Shown: positions 18,633-28,496, counted from the stretch's first letter. The stretch: 64,000 nt of DNA from Sphingosinicella sp. CPCC 101087 (GCF_004151485.1 NZ_SBFF01000004.1:186001-250000); one strand, 5' to 3'. A program made the numbers and translations. Notes: generated from the letters alone by a model not told the origin.

Positions 18633-19811
18633 ATGCATGCGACGACCCCCCCTACGGTGGAGGAGCCGATCACGGTCGCGGGCAACCGTCTGACCCTGCT
18701 CGCCGACGGTCCGGACCGCCTGGAAGCGCTGATCGCGCTGATCGAGGGCGCCAAGGAATCGCTGCGGGTCCTCTATTACATATGGGAGGATGACGACACG
18801 GGGCGACGGGTCCGGGACGCGCTCGTCGCCGCGCTGGGGCGCGGCGTCTGCGTGTCGCTGCTCGTCGACGGGTTCGGCGCGGCGAACGCGACCGAGGCCT
18901 TCTTCCAGCCGCTGATCGACGCAAAGTGCCGGTTCTGCCGGTTCGCGCCGCGGTTCGGCCGGCGCTACCTGCTGCGCAATCACCAGAAGCTCGCGCTCGC
19001 CGACGAGCGGCGGGTCATCATTGGCGGGTTCAACATCGCCGACGAATATTTCGGAACGATCGAAAGCGGGGCCTGGCGCGATCTCGGCCTGCTGGTGGAG
19101 GGCGAAAGCGTCTCCTGCCTCGCTCCCTATTTCGACGACCTGTTTAGCTGGGCGTCGAAGCCGGATCCGCGCATCCGGCAGCTTCGCCGGATCCTCAGCC
19201 GGCGGAGCCACACAGACGGCGCGCTCCACTGGCTATTCGGCGGGCCGACCCGGCGGCTGAGCCCGTGGGCACGCGCGGTGCGGCGCGACCTCCGGGCGGC
19301 AAGGCGGCTCGACCTCGTTGCCGCTTATTTCGCGCCCGGGCCGGCGCTGCTCCGGCGAAGCGGGAATGTCGCGCGGCGAAGGGGCGAAGTGCGTCTGATC
19401 ACCGCCGCTAAATCGGACAATGGAGCGACGGTCAGCGCCGCCCGCCACACCTATTGGCTGCTGCTCAAACGGGGCGTGAGGATATTCGAGTATCAGCCGA
19501 CGAAGATGCACACGAAGCTGTTCGTGCTCGACGACGTCGTCCATATCGGATCGGCCAATTTCGACATGCGCAGCCTCTATCTCAACCTGGAGATGATGCT
19601 TCGAATCGAGGATCCCGGCTTTGCCGGCGCGATGCGGCGCTTCGTCGACGGTGAGGTCGCGCAATCCGTCGAGATCACGCTGGACACGCACAGCCGGCAG
19701 CGCACCTTGTTCAACCGGCTGCGCTGGGGATTCGCCTATTTCCTGCTGGCGATCGCCGACTATCGCATCTCGCACCGGCTCAACTTCCGCAACGAACCCT
19801 TGGCGGGATAA
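18633..19811 (+). CDS. Phospholipase D-family protein, cardiolipin synthase-like
   Basis: 392 residues with two HKD motifs: H117-x-K119-x4-D124 (HQKLALAD, then GGFN) and a second HTKLFVLDD followed by GSANFDMRS. Two HKD motifs make one active site using a phospho-histidine intermediate. The layout fits bacterial cardiolipin synthases of the Cls type, but no N-terminal transmembrane helices are present, so it may be a ClsB/C-like or other phosphatidyltransferase. Divergent from recF, convergent with the PmtA-like gene. Confidence 0.88.
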   Translation: MHATTPPTVEEPITVAGNRLTLLADGPDRLEALIALIEGAKESLRVLYYIWEDDDTGRRVRDALVAALGRGVCVSLLVDGFGAANATEAFFQPLIDAKCRFCRFAPRFGRRYLLRNHQKLALADERRVIIGGFNIADEYFGTIESGAWRDLGLLVEGESVSCLAPYFDDLFSWASKPDPRIRQLRRILSRRSHTDGALHWLFGGPTRRLSPWARAVRRDLRAARRLDLVAAYFAPGPALLRRSGNVARRRGEVRLITAAKSDNGATVSAARHTYWLLLKRGVRIFEYQPTKMHTKLFVLDDVVHIGSANFDMRSLYLNLEMMLRIEDPGFAGAMRRFVDGEVAQSVEITLDTHSRQRTLFNRLRWGFAYFLLAIADYRISHRLNFRNEPLAG

Positions 19812-19883
19812 GCCATCGGCCCAGGCGAGCCGATCACGCGACCACCCGTCGACCCGTCATGCCAGTTCAGGAAAGTTGCGCTC

Positions 19884-19908
19884 GGGTGCCGGCTTTCCGC
19901 CGGTACCC
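19884..19908. terminator. Hairpin between convergent genes
   Basis: A 10-bp stem (GGGTGCCGGC with GCCGGTACCC, one G-U pair) with a 5-nt loop, in the 118-bp gap between the cardiolipin synthase-like and PmtA-like genes. No T-run follows. A plausible shared terminator. Confidence 0.45.
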
Positions 19909-19929
19909 AGGAAGCCCCTTGCGTGCCGC

Positions 19930-20547
19930 TCAGTCCCTCCAGGCCCAGAAAAGCTGGGCGGGCGGGATGTTGACCCATTCGAAACCGCGATCGATCCGGT
20001 CGAAATAAGGGGCCAGGAACTCCCGCACCTTGGGCGAGAATTGATAGACCAGGAACGCGCCGCCGGGACGCAACGCCTCGGCCGTCTCCTCCGCGATCTT
20101 GGGCCCGAGACCCGGGGGCAAGGTCGAGAAAGGCAGTCCGGAAAGGACGTAGTCGGCCTGCTCGAAGCCGCAATCGGACATGATCTGGCGCACGTCGGCG
20201 GCCGAGCCGGTCACGGCGAACAGCCGGCTGTCGGCAAACTTGCGCCGAAGAAAGCTGGTGAAGTCGGCGTTGGTATCGATCGCGATCAGCGTCGCGTCGG
20301 GCGCCAGGCGCTGCAACAGATGTTCGGTGAAGGTGCCGACACCGGGACCATATTCGACGAACAGCTTGCAAGACGCCCAATCGACCGGCTCGAGCATCCT
20401 GTCGATCAAGGCCTTGGACGAAGGGATCACCGATCCCACCATCACCGGATGCTTGATGAATCCGCGCAGGAAGTGCCACAGGGGGCCGCCGCTCAGATCG
20501 CGCGCCAGGCGGCTATCGCGCCGCGCTTCGTCCCAGGATGCCGACAT
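19930..20547 (-). CDS. PmtA-like class I SAM methyltransferase
   Basis: 205 residues. The N-terminal helix ends in KHPVMVGSVIPSS, typical of short phospholipid N-methyltransferases (PmtA type). SAM motif I is LFVEYGPGVGTFT, with an acidic residue after beta 2 (IAIDTN). PmtA converts phosphatidylethanolamine towards phosphatidylcholine in alphaproteobacteria; the nearby cardiolipin synthase-like gene fits a lipid role, but substrate assignment is inference. Start at 20547 has GGAAGG a few bases upstream and removes a spurious 31-residue leader. Confidence 0.75.
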   Translation of the reverse strand: MSASWDEARRDSRLARDLSGGPLWHFLRGFIKHPVMVGSVIPSSKALIDRMLEPVDWASCKLFVEYGPGVGTFTEHLLQRLAPDATLIAIDTNADFTSFLRRKFADSRLFAVTGSAADVRQIMSDCGFEQADYVLSGLPFSTLPPGLGPKIAEETAEALRPGGAFLVYQFSPKVREFLAPYFDRIDRGFEWVNIPPAQLFWAWRD

Positions 20548-20676
20548 GCTGCCTTCCAGAATGTTACGGAAAGATGATGCGTTGGCAAATCGCCGACCGG
20601 TTGGCAAGAAGCAAGCCATCCTTCCCCGTTTCACCATCAACCTCGCTCCCGGAGAAAGGCTCCCTGTCTCGTCGAG

Positions 20677-21972
20677 GTGGCGAAAGAAAAACTCAAGCTT
20701 GTGAACGGGTTCGGCCTATCGCGTGAACGCTTCGCTGTGCTGTTCTCCGTGATGCTGGTCGCCGCGGCCGGCAATACGGCGATGCAGTCGCTGCTCCCGG
20801 CCATCGGCCGCGACCTCGGCGTCGCCGATATCTGGGTGGCCATCGCCTTCAGCCTGTCCGCGGTGCTGTGGGTGGTGACGGCGCCTTATTGGGCGCACCG
20901 CGCCGACCGGCGGGGCCGGCGGGCGCTGATGCGCCTCGGCCTCTACGGCTTCATCATATCGATGCTGATCTGCGGTGCTGCCCTGGCTGCCGGGCTGCAG
21001 GGCGGCCTCGGACCGATGGCGGTGTTCGTCATCTTCATGCTCGGCCGGACGATCTACGGCGCATTCGGATCGGCTTCGCCGCCCGCCGTGCAGGCCTATG
21101 TCGCCGCGCGCACCGAGGGGCAGCAGCGCACGAGCGGCCTTGCGGCGATCGCCTCCTCCTTCGGCCTCGGAACGATCATCGGGCCCGCCATCGCTCCCTT
21201 GTTCATCTTCGAGCCGCTCGGCCTATCGGCTCCCCTGTTCGCCTTCGCGGCCATCGGTGTGCTGGTGCTCGCCGCTTTGGCCCTGCGGCTTCCGGACGAC
21301 ACGCCTCGCGCGGAGGCGCGCGGGCCGATCGTCTCCTACCCCTCGATCGGTGGCGGCGGCGCGTCGGTTCGGGAGGAGGCCGGCACGCCGGCCAAGCTTG
21401 CATGGCGCGATCCGCGGGTCTTGCCCTGGCATGTGATCGGGGCCGTCGGGGGACATGGCCATGCCGCGCTGCTGGGCGTTATCGGCTTCCTGGTCATCGA
21501 TCGGCTGAACCTGCCGCTGGATCACGCCCAGCAATGGATCGCGATCGTGCTCATCGCCGGCGCGGCGGCGTCGCTGCTGGCGCAATGGTGGTTGATCCCG
21601 CAGCTTGGACTGGAACCGCGCCAGCTCGTCGTGTGGGGATGCGTGCTCGCCGCCGGCGGCCTTGCCATGACGGGATTTTCCCAAGGGATCTACGGGATCA
21701 CGATGGGATTCGCGCTTGCGTCGCTCGGTTTCGGCTTTTTCCGGCCCGGCTTTACCAGCGGCGCCTCGCTCGCCGTCGCCCCGCACGAGCAGAACGCGGT
21801 TGCCGGCATGGTCACGTCGGTCAACGGAGTCGCGTTCATCGCCGCCCCGGCGCTCGGCGTGGCACTCTACACGGTCGCGATCCCGCTTCCCTTCCTCGCC
21901 ACGGCCGCGCTCATGCTCGGCCTTGCCGCCTGGACCGGCCTTGCCTTCAGGCCTGCGCGCCTGGAGGAGTGA
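20677..21972 (+). CDS. MFS transporter
   Basis: 431-residue inner-membrane carrier with about 12 hydrophobic segments. Between segments 2 and 3 it has the MFS loop motif as HRADRRGRRALMRLG. The sequence GTIIGPAIAPLF in the first half is typical of drug-efflux-type members. Starts at GTG 20677 without a strong ribosome site. Substrate unknown. Convergent with the CDC48-like gene, only 16 bp between stops. Confidence 0.88.
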   Translation: MAKEKLKLVNGFGLSRERFAVLFSVMLVAAAGNTAMQSLLPAIGRDLGVADIWVAIAFSLSAVLWVVTAPYWAHRADRRGRRALMRLGLYGFIISMLICGAALAAGLQGGLGPMAVFVIFMLGRTIYGAFGSASPPAVQAYVAARTEGQQRTSGLAAIASSFGLGTIIGPAIAPLFIFEPLGLSAPLFAFAAIGVLVLAALALRLPDDTPRAEARGPIVSYPSIGGGGASVREEAGTPAKLAWRDPRVLPWHVIGAVGGHGHAALLGVIGFLVIDRLNLPLDHAQQWIAIVLIAGAAASLLAQWWLIPQLGLEPRQLVVWGCVLAAGGLAMTGFSQGIYGITMGFALASLGFGFFRPGFTSGASLAVAPHEQNAVAGMVTSVNGVAFIAAPALGVALYTVAIPLPFLATAALMLGLAAWTGLAFRPARLEE

Positions 21973-21988
21973 AGCCTGGACGGCCTAG

Positions 21989-24292
21989 CTATTCCTTTCC
22001 GCCGGGACGAGGCGTGAGCATGCCTGGATGGATGAATCCGATGCCGCCGGATCCGACGCTGCGTGCGTCCTGTTTCAGGTGCGCCTGGATCTGTTCGTAG
22101 TCGCGCTCCATTTCGGGCGTGACCGAAGCCCGCGTTTCGGCGAGCGCTCGTTCGAACTCCGCCATCGACACGACTCCCGCCTCGATCGAGGCCCTGAGCG
22201 CGAACAGGCCGGCACGCCGGACCAGATCTTCCAGATCGGCACCGGTAAAGCGCTCGGCCCGCGCAGCGATCGAATCGAGGTCGACATCGTCCGCTAGCGG
22301 CATGCCCTTGGTGTGGATTCCGAGAATGTGGCGACGGCCGGCCTCGTCGGGCACCGTGACGTAGATGAGCTCGTCGAACCGGCCCGGCCGCAGCAGCGCC
22401 GGATCGATCAGATTGGGCCTGTTGGTGGCCCCGATAACGACCACCGACTGAAGCTCCTCGAGCCCGTCCATCTCGGCCAGGATCGTGTTGACCACCCGCT
22501 CGGTCACCTGAGGCTCGCCAAGGCCGCCGCCGCGGGCCGGAACCAGGCTGTCCAGCTCGTCGATGAAGATGACGGTCGGCGCGACCTGGCGGGCGCGGGC
22601 GAAGAGCCTTGCGATCTGCTGCTCGCTCTCGCCATACCATTTGGACAGGAGGTCCGACGACTTGGTCGCGATGAAGTTCGCTTCCGCCTCACGAGCCGTC
22701 GCCTTGGCGAGCAGCGTCTTGCCGGTGCCCGGCGGTCCGTAGAGCAGGAATCCCTTGGCCGGACGGATGCCGAGCCGCCGAAACGCGTCGGGATGCTTCA
22801 ACGGCAGCTCGACGCCTTCGCGCAGCCGCTCGCGCGCCTCGTCGACCCCGCCGACATCCTCCCAGCGCACCGTCGGCATCTGCACCATCACTTCGCGCAT
22901 TGCGGAAGGCTGGACCCGCTTCAGCGCCTCGTCGAAATCCTTGCGAGTGACCGATAGCCCGTCGAGCACCTCGGGCGGGATCGTCCCGTCCTCCAGGTTG
23001 AGCTTCGGCATAATGCGCCGCACCGACTCGATCGCCGCCTCGCGGGTGAGAGCGGCGAGGTCGGCACCGACGAATCCGTAGGTCTTGCGCGCCAGCTCCT
23101 TGAGATCGACCCCGTCCCCGAGCGGCATGCCGCGGGTATGGATGGCGAGGATCTCCCGCCGGCCGCTCTCGTCGGGCACGCCGATGACGATCTCGCGGTC
23201 GAACCGGCCAGGCCGGCGAAGTGCCTCGTCGATCGCTTCGGGCCGGTTGGTAGCGGCGATGACGACGAGATTCTGGCGCGGCTCGAGCCCGTCCATCAGC
23301 GACAGAAGCTGTGCGACCAGGCGCTTCTCGGTCTCTCCGGTCACCTGGCCGCGCTTGGGCGCGATCGAATCTATCTCGTCGATGAAGATGATCGACGGCG
23401 CGGCGTTGCCGGCTTCTTCGAACAGCTCGCGAAGCTTCTTCTCGCTCTCGCCGTAGGCCGAACCCATGATCTCGGGCCCGGCAATGTGAAAGAAGCTGGC
23501 ATCGCTTTCATTGGCAACCGCGCGCGCCAGCCGGGTCTTGCCGGTACCGGGAGGCCCGTGCAGCAGCACGCCCTTGGGGGGATCGACGCCGAGCCGCTCG
23601 AAAATTTCGGGATAGCGCAGCGGCAGCTCGACCATCTCGCGCAGCTGATCGATCGTCGAGCCGATGCCGCCGATATCGTCATAGGTGACGTCGGCGCGGC
23701 GGGTTTCCTTGGCTTCGGTATATTCGGGTCGGAGTTCGACCTCGGTATTGGCGTCGATGAGGACGATTCCCTTGGGAACGGTCGAGACGACGACCAGCCG
23801 GATCTCCTGCAGCGCATAAGCCGGCGCGGTGAGCATCTGCCTGAGCTCGGGCGGGATGTCGCCACGCATGATCTGCTGCTGTCCCGTCGTGGCAACCACG
23901 TCGCCGGCGGTGAGCGGCTTCATGCCGAAGCTGCGCTTGAGCGCATGAGCGGAGCCGTGCAACCGCAGGTTCTTCTGAGCCGGCGCAAAGACGACGCGCT
24001 GCGCCGGCTTCGCCTCGGCCTTGCGGACCTCGATGAAGTCGCCCGACCCGATCTCGGCATTGGCGCGCTGGAGGCCGTCGAGCCGGATGATCTCCAGGCC
24101 CTCGTCCTCCGCATAGGGGCCGACCGCCCGGGCCGGAGTGGTTCGCTTCCCGATCAGTTCGACCACATCGCCTTCGGCGAGGCCGAGCTCCGTCATCAGC
24201 GCACGCGGCAGTCGCGCAATACCGCGCCCGCTGTCGTCAGGTCGCATGGTTGCGACCTGGAGTCGCCGGGGTTTCCGTTCTTCGTCGGCCAT
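21989..24292 (-). CDS. CDC48/VAT-type double AAA+ ATPase
   Basis: 767 residues. An N-terminal double-psi barrel plus second lobe (about 5-190) and two AAA modules: D1 Walker [12 protein letters not shown] and Walker [11 protein letters not shown]2 Walker [12 protein letters not shown] and Walker [10 protein letters not shown], each followed by GATNRP/AATNRP sensor 1 and RRPGRFD-type arginine fingers. Archaeal VAT and eukaryotic CDC48/p97 unfold proteins in front of a protease; bacterial copies are less studied. The C-terminus lacks the HbYX proteasome-docking motif (it ends PGGKE). No protease gene adjoins it. Confidence 0.95.
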   Translation of the reverse strand: MADEERKPRRLQVATMRPDDSGRGIARLPRALMTELGLAEGDVVELIGKRTTPARAVGPYAEDEGLEIIRLDGLQRANAEIGSGDFIEVRKAEAKPAQRVVFAPAQKNLRLHGSAHALKRSFGMKPLTAGDVVATTGQQQIMRGDIPPELRQMLTAPAYALQEIRLVVVSTVPKGIVLIDANTEVELRPEYTEAKETRRADVTYDDIGGIGSTIDQLREMVELPLRYPEIFERLGVDPPKGVLLHGPPGTGKTRLARAVANESDASFFHIAGPEIMGSAYGESEKKLRELFEEAGNAAPSIIFIDEIDSIAPKRGQVTGETEKRLVAQLLSLMDGLEPRQNLVVIAATNRPEAIDEALRRPGRFDREIVIGVPDESGRREILAIHTRGMPLGDGVDLKELARKTYGFVGADLAALTREAAIESVRRIMPKLNLEDGTIPPEVLDGLSVTRKDFDEALKRVQPSAMREVMVQMPTVRWEDVGGVDEARERLREGVELPLKHPDAFRRLGIRPAKGFLLYGPPGTGKTLLAKATAREAEANFIATKSSDLLSKWYGESEQQIARLFARARQVAPTVIFIDELDSLVPARGGGLGEPQVTERVVNTILAEMDGLEELQSVVVIGATNRPNLIDPALLRPGRFDELIYVTVPDEAGRRHILGIHTKGMPLADDVDLDSIAARAERFTGADLEDLVRRAGLFALRASIEAGVVSMAEFERALAETRASVTPEMERDYEQIQAHLKQDARSVGSGGIGFIHPGMLTPRPGGKE

Positions 24293-24398
24293 CAGCTATC
24301 GCCCTCCATCGGAACCCCACATAGGCACGGAGAACGGATGGTCCAGACGAGGGTTCAAAAAAGGGCGACCAGCGGCCGGTCGCAGAATAGAAATTGAC

Positions 24399-24430
24399 AA
24401 AAAAGGGCCGGCCCCGAAGGACCGGCCTTT
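24399..24430 (-). terminator. Intrinsic terminator upstream of CDC48 gene; 24293-24617 gap
   Basis: Read on the minus strand, a GC-rich stem (about 9 pairs with one bulge) with a UUCG-containing loop is followed directly by six Ts (24404-24399). On the plus strand it is followed, four bases on, by five Ts (24435-24439). It lies 107 bp upstream of the CDC48-like start on its own strand, so it is either a leader attenuator or the end of a small RNA transcribed from about 24540. The rest of the 325-bp gap holds only the LysR promoter region. Confidence 0.55.
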
Positions 24431-24477
24431 GAAGTTTTTAGGAGAGGATGCCTGAAAGGCGAGGTCCTTTTCGCGCC

Positions 24478-24590
24478 TGCACACTTATTGTGCAAGTGCG
24501 AAGAAAGTTGCTAGAGATGCAGAAAATGCACGCACTCTTCCTTAGATGCACTCCGTCGGTGGGTCGAGCGGCCTTGTGTGCACCGCACAA
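24478..24590. promoter_or_regulatory. Two palindromes upstream of LysR gene
   Basis: TGCACA-N5-TGTGCA (24478-24494) and TTGTG-N7-CACAA (24574-24590) are both perfect inverted repeats, and ATGCA recurs three times between them. LysR regulators usually bind such T-N11-A-like palindromes near their own promoter, and the second site ends 27 bp before the ATG. Likely autoregulatory sites; not proven. Confidence 0.45.
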
Positions 24591-24617
24591 AAGGTACGAC
24601 CTAAAGGGGGCAGGCCG

Positions 24618-25496
24618 ATGAAGCGCCTGCCGCCTTTGTCGGCGTTGGAGGCCTTCGTCCACGCCGCCCGGACGGGTTCGGTCAAGGCGGCCGCCGAGGC
24701 GCTGGCTTTGTCGTCGCCGGCGCTCACGCGACGAATCCAGGCCCTCGAGCGCCATGTCGGCCATCCCCTGTTCGAACGGCGGCACCAATCGATTCACCTC
24801 AACGAGGCGGGCGAGCGCCTGCTCGGCGACGTCGGGCCGGCGCTTGACGCGATCGGAGTGGCAATCGAGCGCGCGTCCGGCAAGGGCGAGCTGATGCGCC
24901 TCAAGCTGGCGGTGCTGCCGCTGTTCGCCTCCTATCAGCTGATGCCGCGCCTTTCGAAGCTCCGCGAGATCGAGCCGGACCTCCACATAGACATTGACAC
25001 GCGCCCGCACGCACTTGCGCGGCTCGACGAGGGTCTTGACGTCGCGATCACTCTGACCCGTGAGGTCGAGCCGCCGCTCTATGCCAGACGTCTGGGCGCG
25101 AATCGCGTGGTGGCGATCGGCGCGCGCCACCTCGCAGAAGGGCCGCGGGCGCTCACCGCTCCAGCGCAGCTTCGCGAAGCGACGGTGCTGCTCCACCGCG
25201 ACCTGCCCGACGCGTTCGACGCCTGGCGCGAGGCGGTCGGCCTTCCCGGCCTCGAACCCGCGGCGATCGACATGTTCGATTCGGGGCAGCTCATCCTGAA
25301 CGCCGCGGCCGAAGGGCTGGGCGTCGCGTTCATGTTCGAAATGCATCTTGAAGGGGCGCAGGATCCGCGCCTGGCGCGGCTGTTCGACGTCGCGGTCGAG
25401 AGCCCCTATTGCTACTGGTTCGCCTGTCGGCGCTCGGCGCTGAACCGCCGACCGGTGCGCCTTTTCCACGATTGGCTGATCAGCGAGCTGGGCTAG
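24618..25496 (+). CDS. LysR-family transcriptional regulator, GcvA-like
   Basis: 292 residues. N-terminal winged helix starts KRLPPLSALEAFVHAARTGS, with the recognition helix in SSPALTRRIQALERHVG and LFERRHQSIHLNEAG. Residues 95-290 form a periplasmic-binding-type effector domain. The opening PPLSALEAF is typical of the GcvA/AmpR subgroup. Start 24618 chosen because the family begins there; an upstream in-frame ATG at 24546 adds a low-complexity leader. A divergent target may be the CDC48-like gene, 325 bp away. Confidence 0.9.
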   Translation: MKRLPPLSALEAFVHAARTGSVKAAAEALALSSPALTRRIQALERHVGHPLFERRHQSIHLNEAGERLLGDVGPALDAIGVAIERASGKGELMRLKLAVLPLFASYQLMPRLSKLREIEPDLHIDIDTRPHALARLDEGLDVAITLTREVEPPLYARRLGANRVVAIGARHLAEGPRALTAPAQLREATVLLHRDLPDAFDAWREAVGLPGLEPAAIDMFDSGQLILNAAAEGLGVAFMFEMHLEGAQDPRLARLFDVAVESPYCYWFACRRSALNRRPVRLFHDWLISELG

Positions 25497-25574
25497 AGGT
25501 CATCGGCCCGCCGCGAATTCCGGCACGCCAGATATTCAGGGCCGGCCTCAGAAAGCCGCGCGTCCGAAACCAAG

Positions 25575-26333
25575 TCAGCCCTGCAACCGCGCGACGATCC
25601 GGCGCAGCAGTGCGCGCGGGACGAAGCGGGTGGCCTGCGCCGTGGCCTTGTTGAGCAGCCCCGGCACGACCACCGCCCGATTTCGGTCCAGCCCCTTCAG
25701 GCCGGCCGCGGCGACGGTGGCGGCATCGGCGAGGAAGCCATCGAAGCGGCCGTCCCGATAACCGGCGACGGTGCCGAATTCCGTGGCGGTCGGGCCGGGG
25801 CACAGCGCCGATACCTTGATGCCGCTCCCCTTCAGCTCCTGGTGAAGCGCCTCGGTGAAGGACAGCATATAGGCCTTGCTGGCGAAGTAGACGGCGAACC
25901 CCGGACCGGCCTGGAAGGCGGCGGTCGAGGCGAGATTGAGGATCGCACCGTGGCCGCGCTCAAGCATCGGCGGGAGCACCAGTCGGCACAACTCGGTCGG
26001 CGTCCGCACGTTCAGATCCACCATCTCCCGCTGCCGATCGAGTGACAGCTGCCCGAAGCGGCCGACCAGCCCGAAGCCGGCATTGTTGATCAGTACGTCG
26101 ACGGTGAGCCCTTCCGCCTCCACCTGATCGATCAGGCTTGCCGCCGCATCGGGAAGTGAAAGGTCGGCGACAAGGACATGAACGCGCCCGCCGAGTTCGA
26201 CCGCAAGAGAGTCCAGCCGGTCGCGCCGCCGGGCGACCAGGACCAGCTCGTCGCCGCGGCCGCCGCATTGCCGGGCGAACTCGGCGCCCAGTCCCGCCGA
26301 CGCTCCGGTGATCAGGGTCACGGGACGGGCCAC
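25575..26333 (-). CDS. Short-chain dehydrogenase/reductase
   Basis: 252 residues. Classical SDR: NAD(P)-binding TGASAGLG near residues 9-16, NNAG near 86, catalytic serine in LNLASTAA, YFASK catalytic Tyr/Lys, then LCPGPTATEF. The early arginines after beta 2 (ARRRDRL) favour NADPH. The start is GTG at 26333, 26 bp after the cyclophilin stop; the upstream ATG would read back through that gene. Substrate unknown. Confidence 0.9.
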   Translation of the reverse strand: MARPVTLITGASAGLGAEFARQCGGRGDELVLVARRRDRLDSLAVELGGRVHVLVADLSLPDAAASLIDQVEAEGLTVDVLINNAGFGLVGRFGQLSLDRQREMVDLNVRTPTELCRLVLPPMLERGHGAILNLASTAAFQAGPGFAVYFASKAYMLSFTEALHQELKGSGIKVSALCPGPTATEFGTVAGYRDGRFDGFLADAATVAAAGLKGLDRNRAVVVPGLLNKATAQATRFVPRALLRRIVARLQG

Positions 26334-26359
26334 GGGCTCCGGACCCGCCGAGCCGCGCC

Positions 26360-26821
26360 TCAGGCTCGCAAGCTGGCCTTCACGATCTTGCCCGGCGTGG
26401 CGGGCGGCTCGCCCTTCGGCAAGGCGTCCACATGTTCCATGCCTTCGATCACCTCGCCCCAGACCGTATATTGCCCGTCGAGGAAGCGACAATCGTCGAA
26501 GCAGATGAAGAACTGGCTGTTGGCGCTGTTCGGATCGTTGGTACGCGCCATCGAGGCGGTCCCCCGAACATGCGGCTCGCGACTGAACTCCGCCTTCAGG
26601 TTCGCCTTGGACGAACCGCCGCCGCCGGTGCCGGTCGGATCGCCGCCTTGGGCCATGAAGCCGTCTATGACCCGGTGGAAGACCACGCCGTCGTAGAAAC
26701 CTTCTTCGGTCAGATCCCTGATCCGCTCGACGTGGCCGGGCGCGAGGTCCGGACGCAGTCGGATGACGACGTCGCCGCCGCTGTCGAGGCTGAGCACCAG
26801 GGTGTTGCGTTCGTCCGCCAT
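26360..26821 (-). CDS. ppiB: Peptidyl-prolyl cis-trans isomerase, cyclophilin type
   Basis: 153 residues, one cyclophilin domain without signal peptide, so cytosolic. Catalytic arginine region FHRVIDGFMAQGGDPTGTG, then GTASMAR and NSQFFICF, are all present. It speeds proline isomerisation in folding. AAGGAG lies about 8 bp before the start. Transcribed ahead of the SDR gene, divergent from mgtE. Confidence 0.95.
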   Translation of the reverse strand: MADERNTLVLSLDSGGDVVIRLRPDLAPGHVERIRDLTEEGFYDGVVFHRVIDGFMAQGGDPTGTGGGGSSKANLKAEFSREPHVRGTASMARTNDPNSANSQFFICFDDCRFLDGQYTVWGEVIEGMEHVDALPKGEPPATPGKIVKASLRA

Positions 26822-27068
26822 GTTCCGACTCCTTCGGTTCCGTTCCTCCGCGCGGCCTTAGGGCCGGCGCGGCCGTTGCGCCAGCCCGGCGCGACGCGTT
26901 CCCTGTGCCTTTCCTCCGACACCATCAGCCACTAGATGGATTCGGGCGAGAGGCTCCCGGCCTGCGCGCATGACCCTTAGATGCAACGATCTTCCGAGTC
27001 GGTGGACGATTCCCTTCGGCTCGGAATCCCTTTAGAAAGCGGCGCTTCCAGGCGCCGGGAGGAGCGGG

Positions 27069-28496
27069 ATGAGCGACAGCGACCTCGAAGCTCCCGATGG
27101 TGCCTCGCCGACCGAAGCGCCGGCGGCGGAAAGCCGACACGACGAGGACGACCGTCTGAGGCCTGAGTTCGTCCGCTCGGTGGTCGAGCGGGTCCAGGCC
27201 GGCGACGCCGAAGGCGCCCGCCTGCTCGTTGAGCCACTGCATCCGGCCGACATCGCCGACCTTCTCGAGCTGGTCGATCGCGACGACCGGCGCTCGCTCG
27301 CCGCCGCGCTGGCAGGGCTGCTCGACGGCGATGTCCTCGCCGAGATGAACGACTGGGTGCGCGACGAGCTGCTCGAGGCGCTCGAGCCCCACCAGGTCGC
27401 CGAGATCGCCGGCGAGCTCGAGACCGACGATGCGGTCGCGATCATCGAGGACATGGAGGAGGAGGATCAGCGCGCGGTGCTGCGGGCGCTCGATCCCGAC
27501 GACCGCGCAGCGATCGAGGAAGCGCTGTCCCACCCGGAAGATTCTGCGGGCCGGCTGATGCGCCGCGACGTGGTCGCGGTGCCGGAGCATTGGACCGTGG
27601 GGCAGGTGATCGACTTCCTAAGGGCGGACGAGACGCTCGCCACCGATTTCTTCGAGATATTCGTCGTCGATCCGGCCCACCGGCCGGTGGGCACCTGCCT
27701 GCTCTCGTGGGTCCTGCGGACCCCGCGACAGGTCGCCGTCGCCGACGTGATGCAGCGCGAGCAGACCCTGATCCCTGTCGACATGGACCAGGAGGAAGTG
27801 GCGCTTCGCTTTCAGAAATATGCCCTGGTTTCGGCCGCGGTGGTCGACCATGCGGGCCGGCTGGTCGGGATGATCACCGTCGACGACGTGGTCCACATCA
27901 TCCAGGAGGAAGCGAGCGAGGACGCCTTCCTGCTCTCCGGCGCGGGCATCGAGGGCGACATCAACGAGCCGGTGCGCGACAGCTACAAAGCGCGGGTACG
28001 ATGGCTGATCACCAACCTAGCCACAGCTCTCGTCAGCGCGACCATCATCCTGCAGTTCGGCGTTGCGATAGAGCAGATGGTGGCGCTCGCCGCCCTAGGG
28101 CCGATCGTCGCATCGATCGGCGGCAATGCCGGAACGCAGACGATGGCCGTGGCGGTCCGGGCACTGGCCCTTAACCAGCTTACCCGCTCCAACACCTGGC
28201 GTGCGATCTGGCGGGAGCTGCGGGTGGCATTGCTCAACGGCTTCACCATCGCCCTGCTGCTCGGCCTTGGAGCAGGGCTCGTATTCGGGGATCCGCAACT
28301 GGGGAGCGTCATCGCCGCCGCCGTCCTGATCAACATCGTCATCGCCGGCCTCTCCGGAGTGGCCGTGCCGATCATTCTGGAGCGGCTTGGCCAGGATCCG
28401 GCCGTCGCCTCATCGGTGTTCCTGACGATGATCACCGATTCGATGGGCTTTCTGATCTTCCTCGGCCTCGCCGTCGCCTCCGGCCTCGTCGGCTAG
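27069..28496 (+). CDS. mgtE: Magnesium transporter MgtE
   Basis: 475 residues. An N-terminal helical MgtE_N domain (about 30-140) with runs of acidic residues, two CBS domains (about 145-270) that gate by Mg binding, and a C-terminal membrane domain with about five hydrophobic segments, including PIVASIGGNAGTQTMAVAVRA at the pore. Conducts Mg2+ into the cell. GGAGGAG ahead of the ATG decides the start. Divergent from ppiB across 247 bp in which I see no gene. Confidence 0.95.
   Translation: MSDSDLEAPDGASPTEAPAAESRHDEDDRLRPEFVRSVVERVQAGDAEGARLLVEPLHPADIADLLELVDRDDRRSLAAALAGLLDGDVLAEMNDWVRDELLEALEPHQVAEIAGELETDDAVAIIEDMEEEDQRAVLRALDPDDRAAIEEALSHPEDSAGRLMRRDVVAVPEHWTVGQVIDFLRADETLATDFFEIFVVDPAHRPVGTCLLSWVLRTPRQVAVADVMQREQTLIPVDMDQEEVALRFQKYALVSAAVVDHAGRLVGMITVDDVVHIIQEEASEDAFLLSGAGIEGDINEPVRDSYKARVRWLITNLATALVSATIILQFGVAIEQMVALAALGPIVASIGGNAGTQTMAVAVRALALNQLTRSNTWRAIWRELRVALLNGFTIALLLGLGAGLVFGDPQLGSVIAAAVLINIVIAGLSGVAVPIILERLGQDPAVASSVFLTMITDSMGFLIFLGLAVASGLVG

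Noticed and set aside
24296-24484. 62-codon minus frame just upstream of CDC48
   Set aside because: Spans the terminator hairpin and has no Shine-Dalgarno or family match; more likely non-coding leader.
24449-24620. 57-codon plus ORF with AGGAGAGG before its ATG, ending over the LysR start
   Set aside because: Composition is mixed and the LysR palindromes lie inside it; coupling is possible but there is no independent support.
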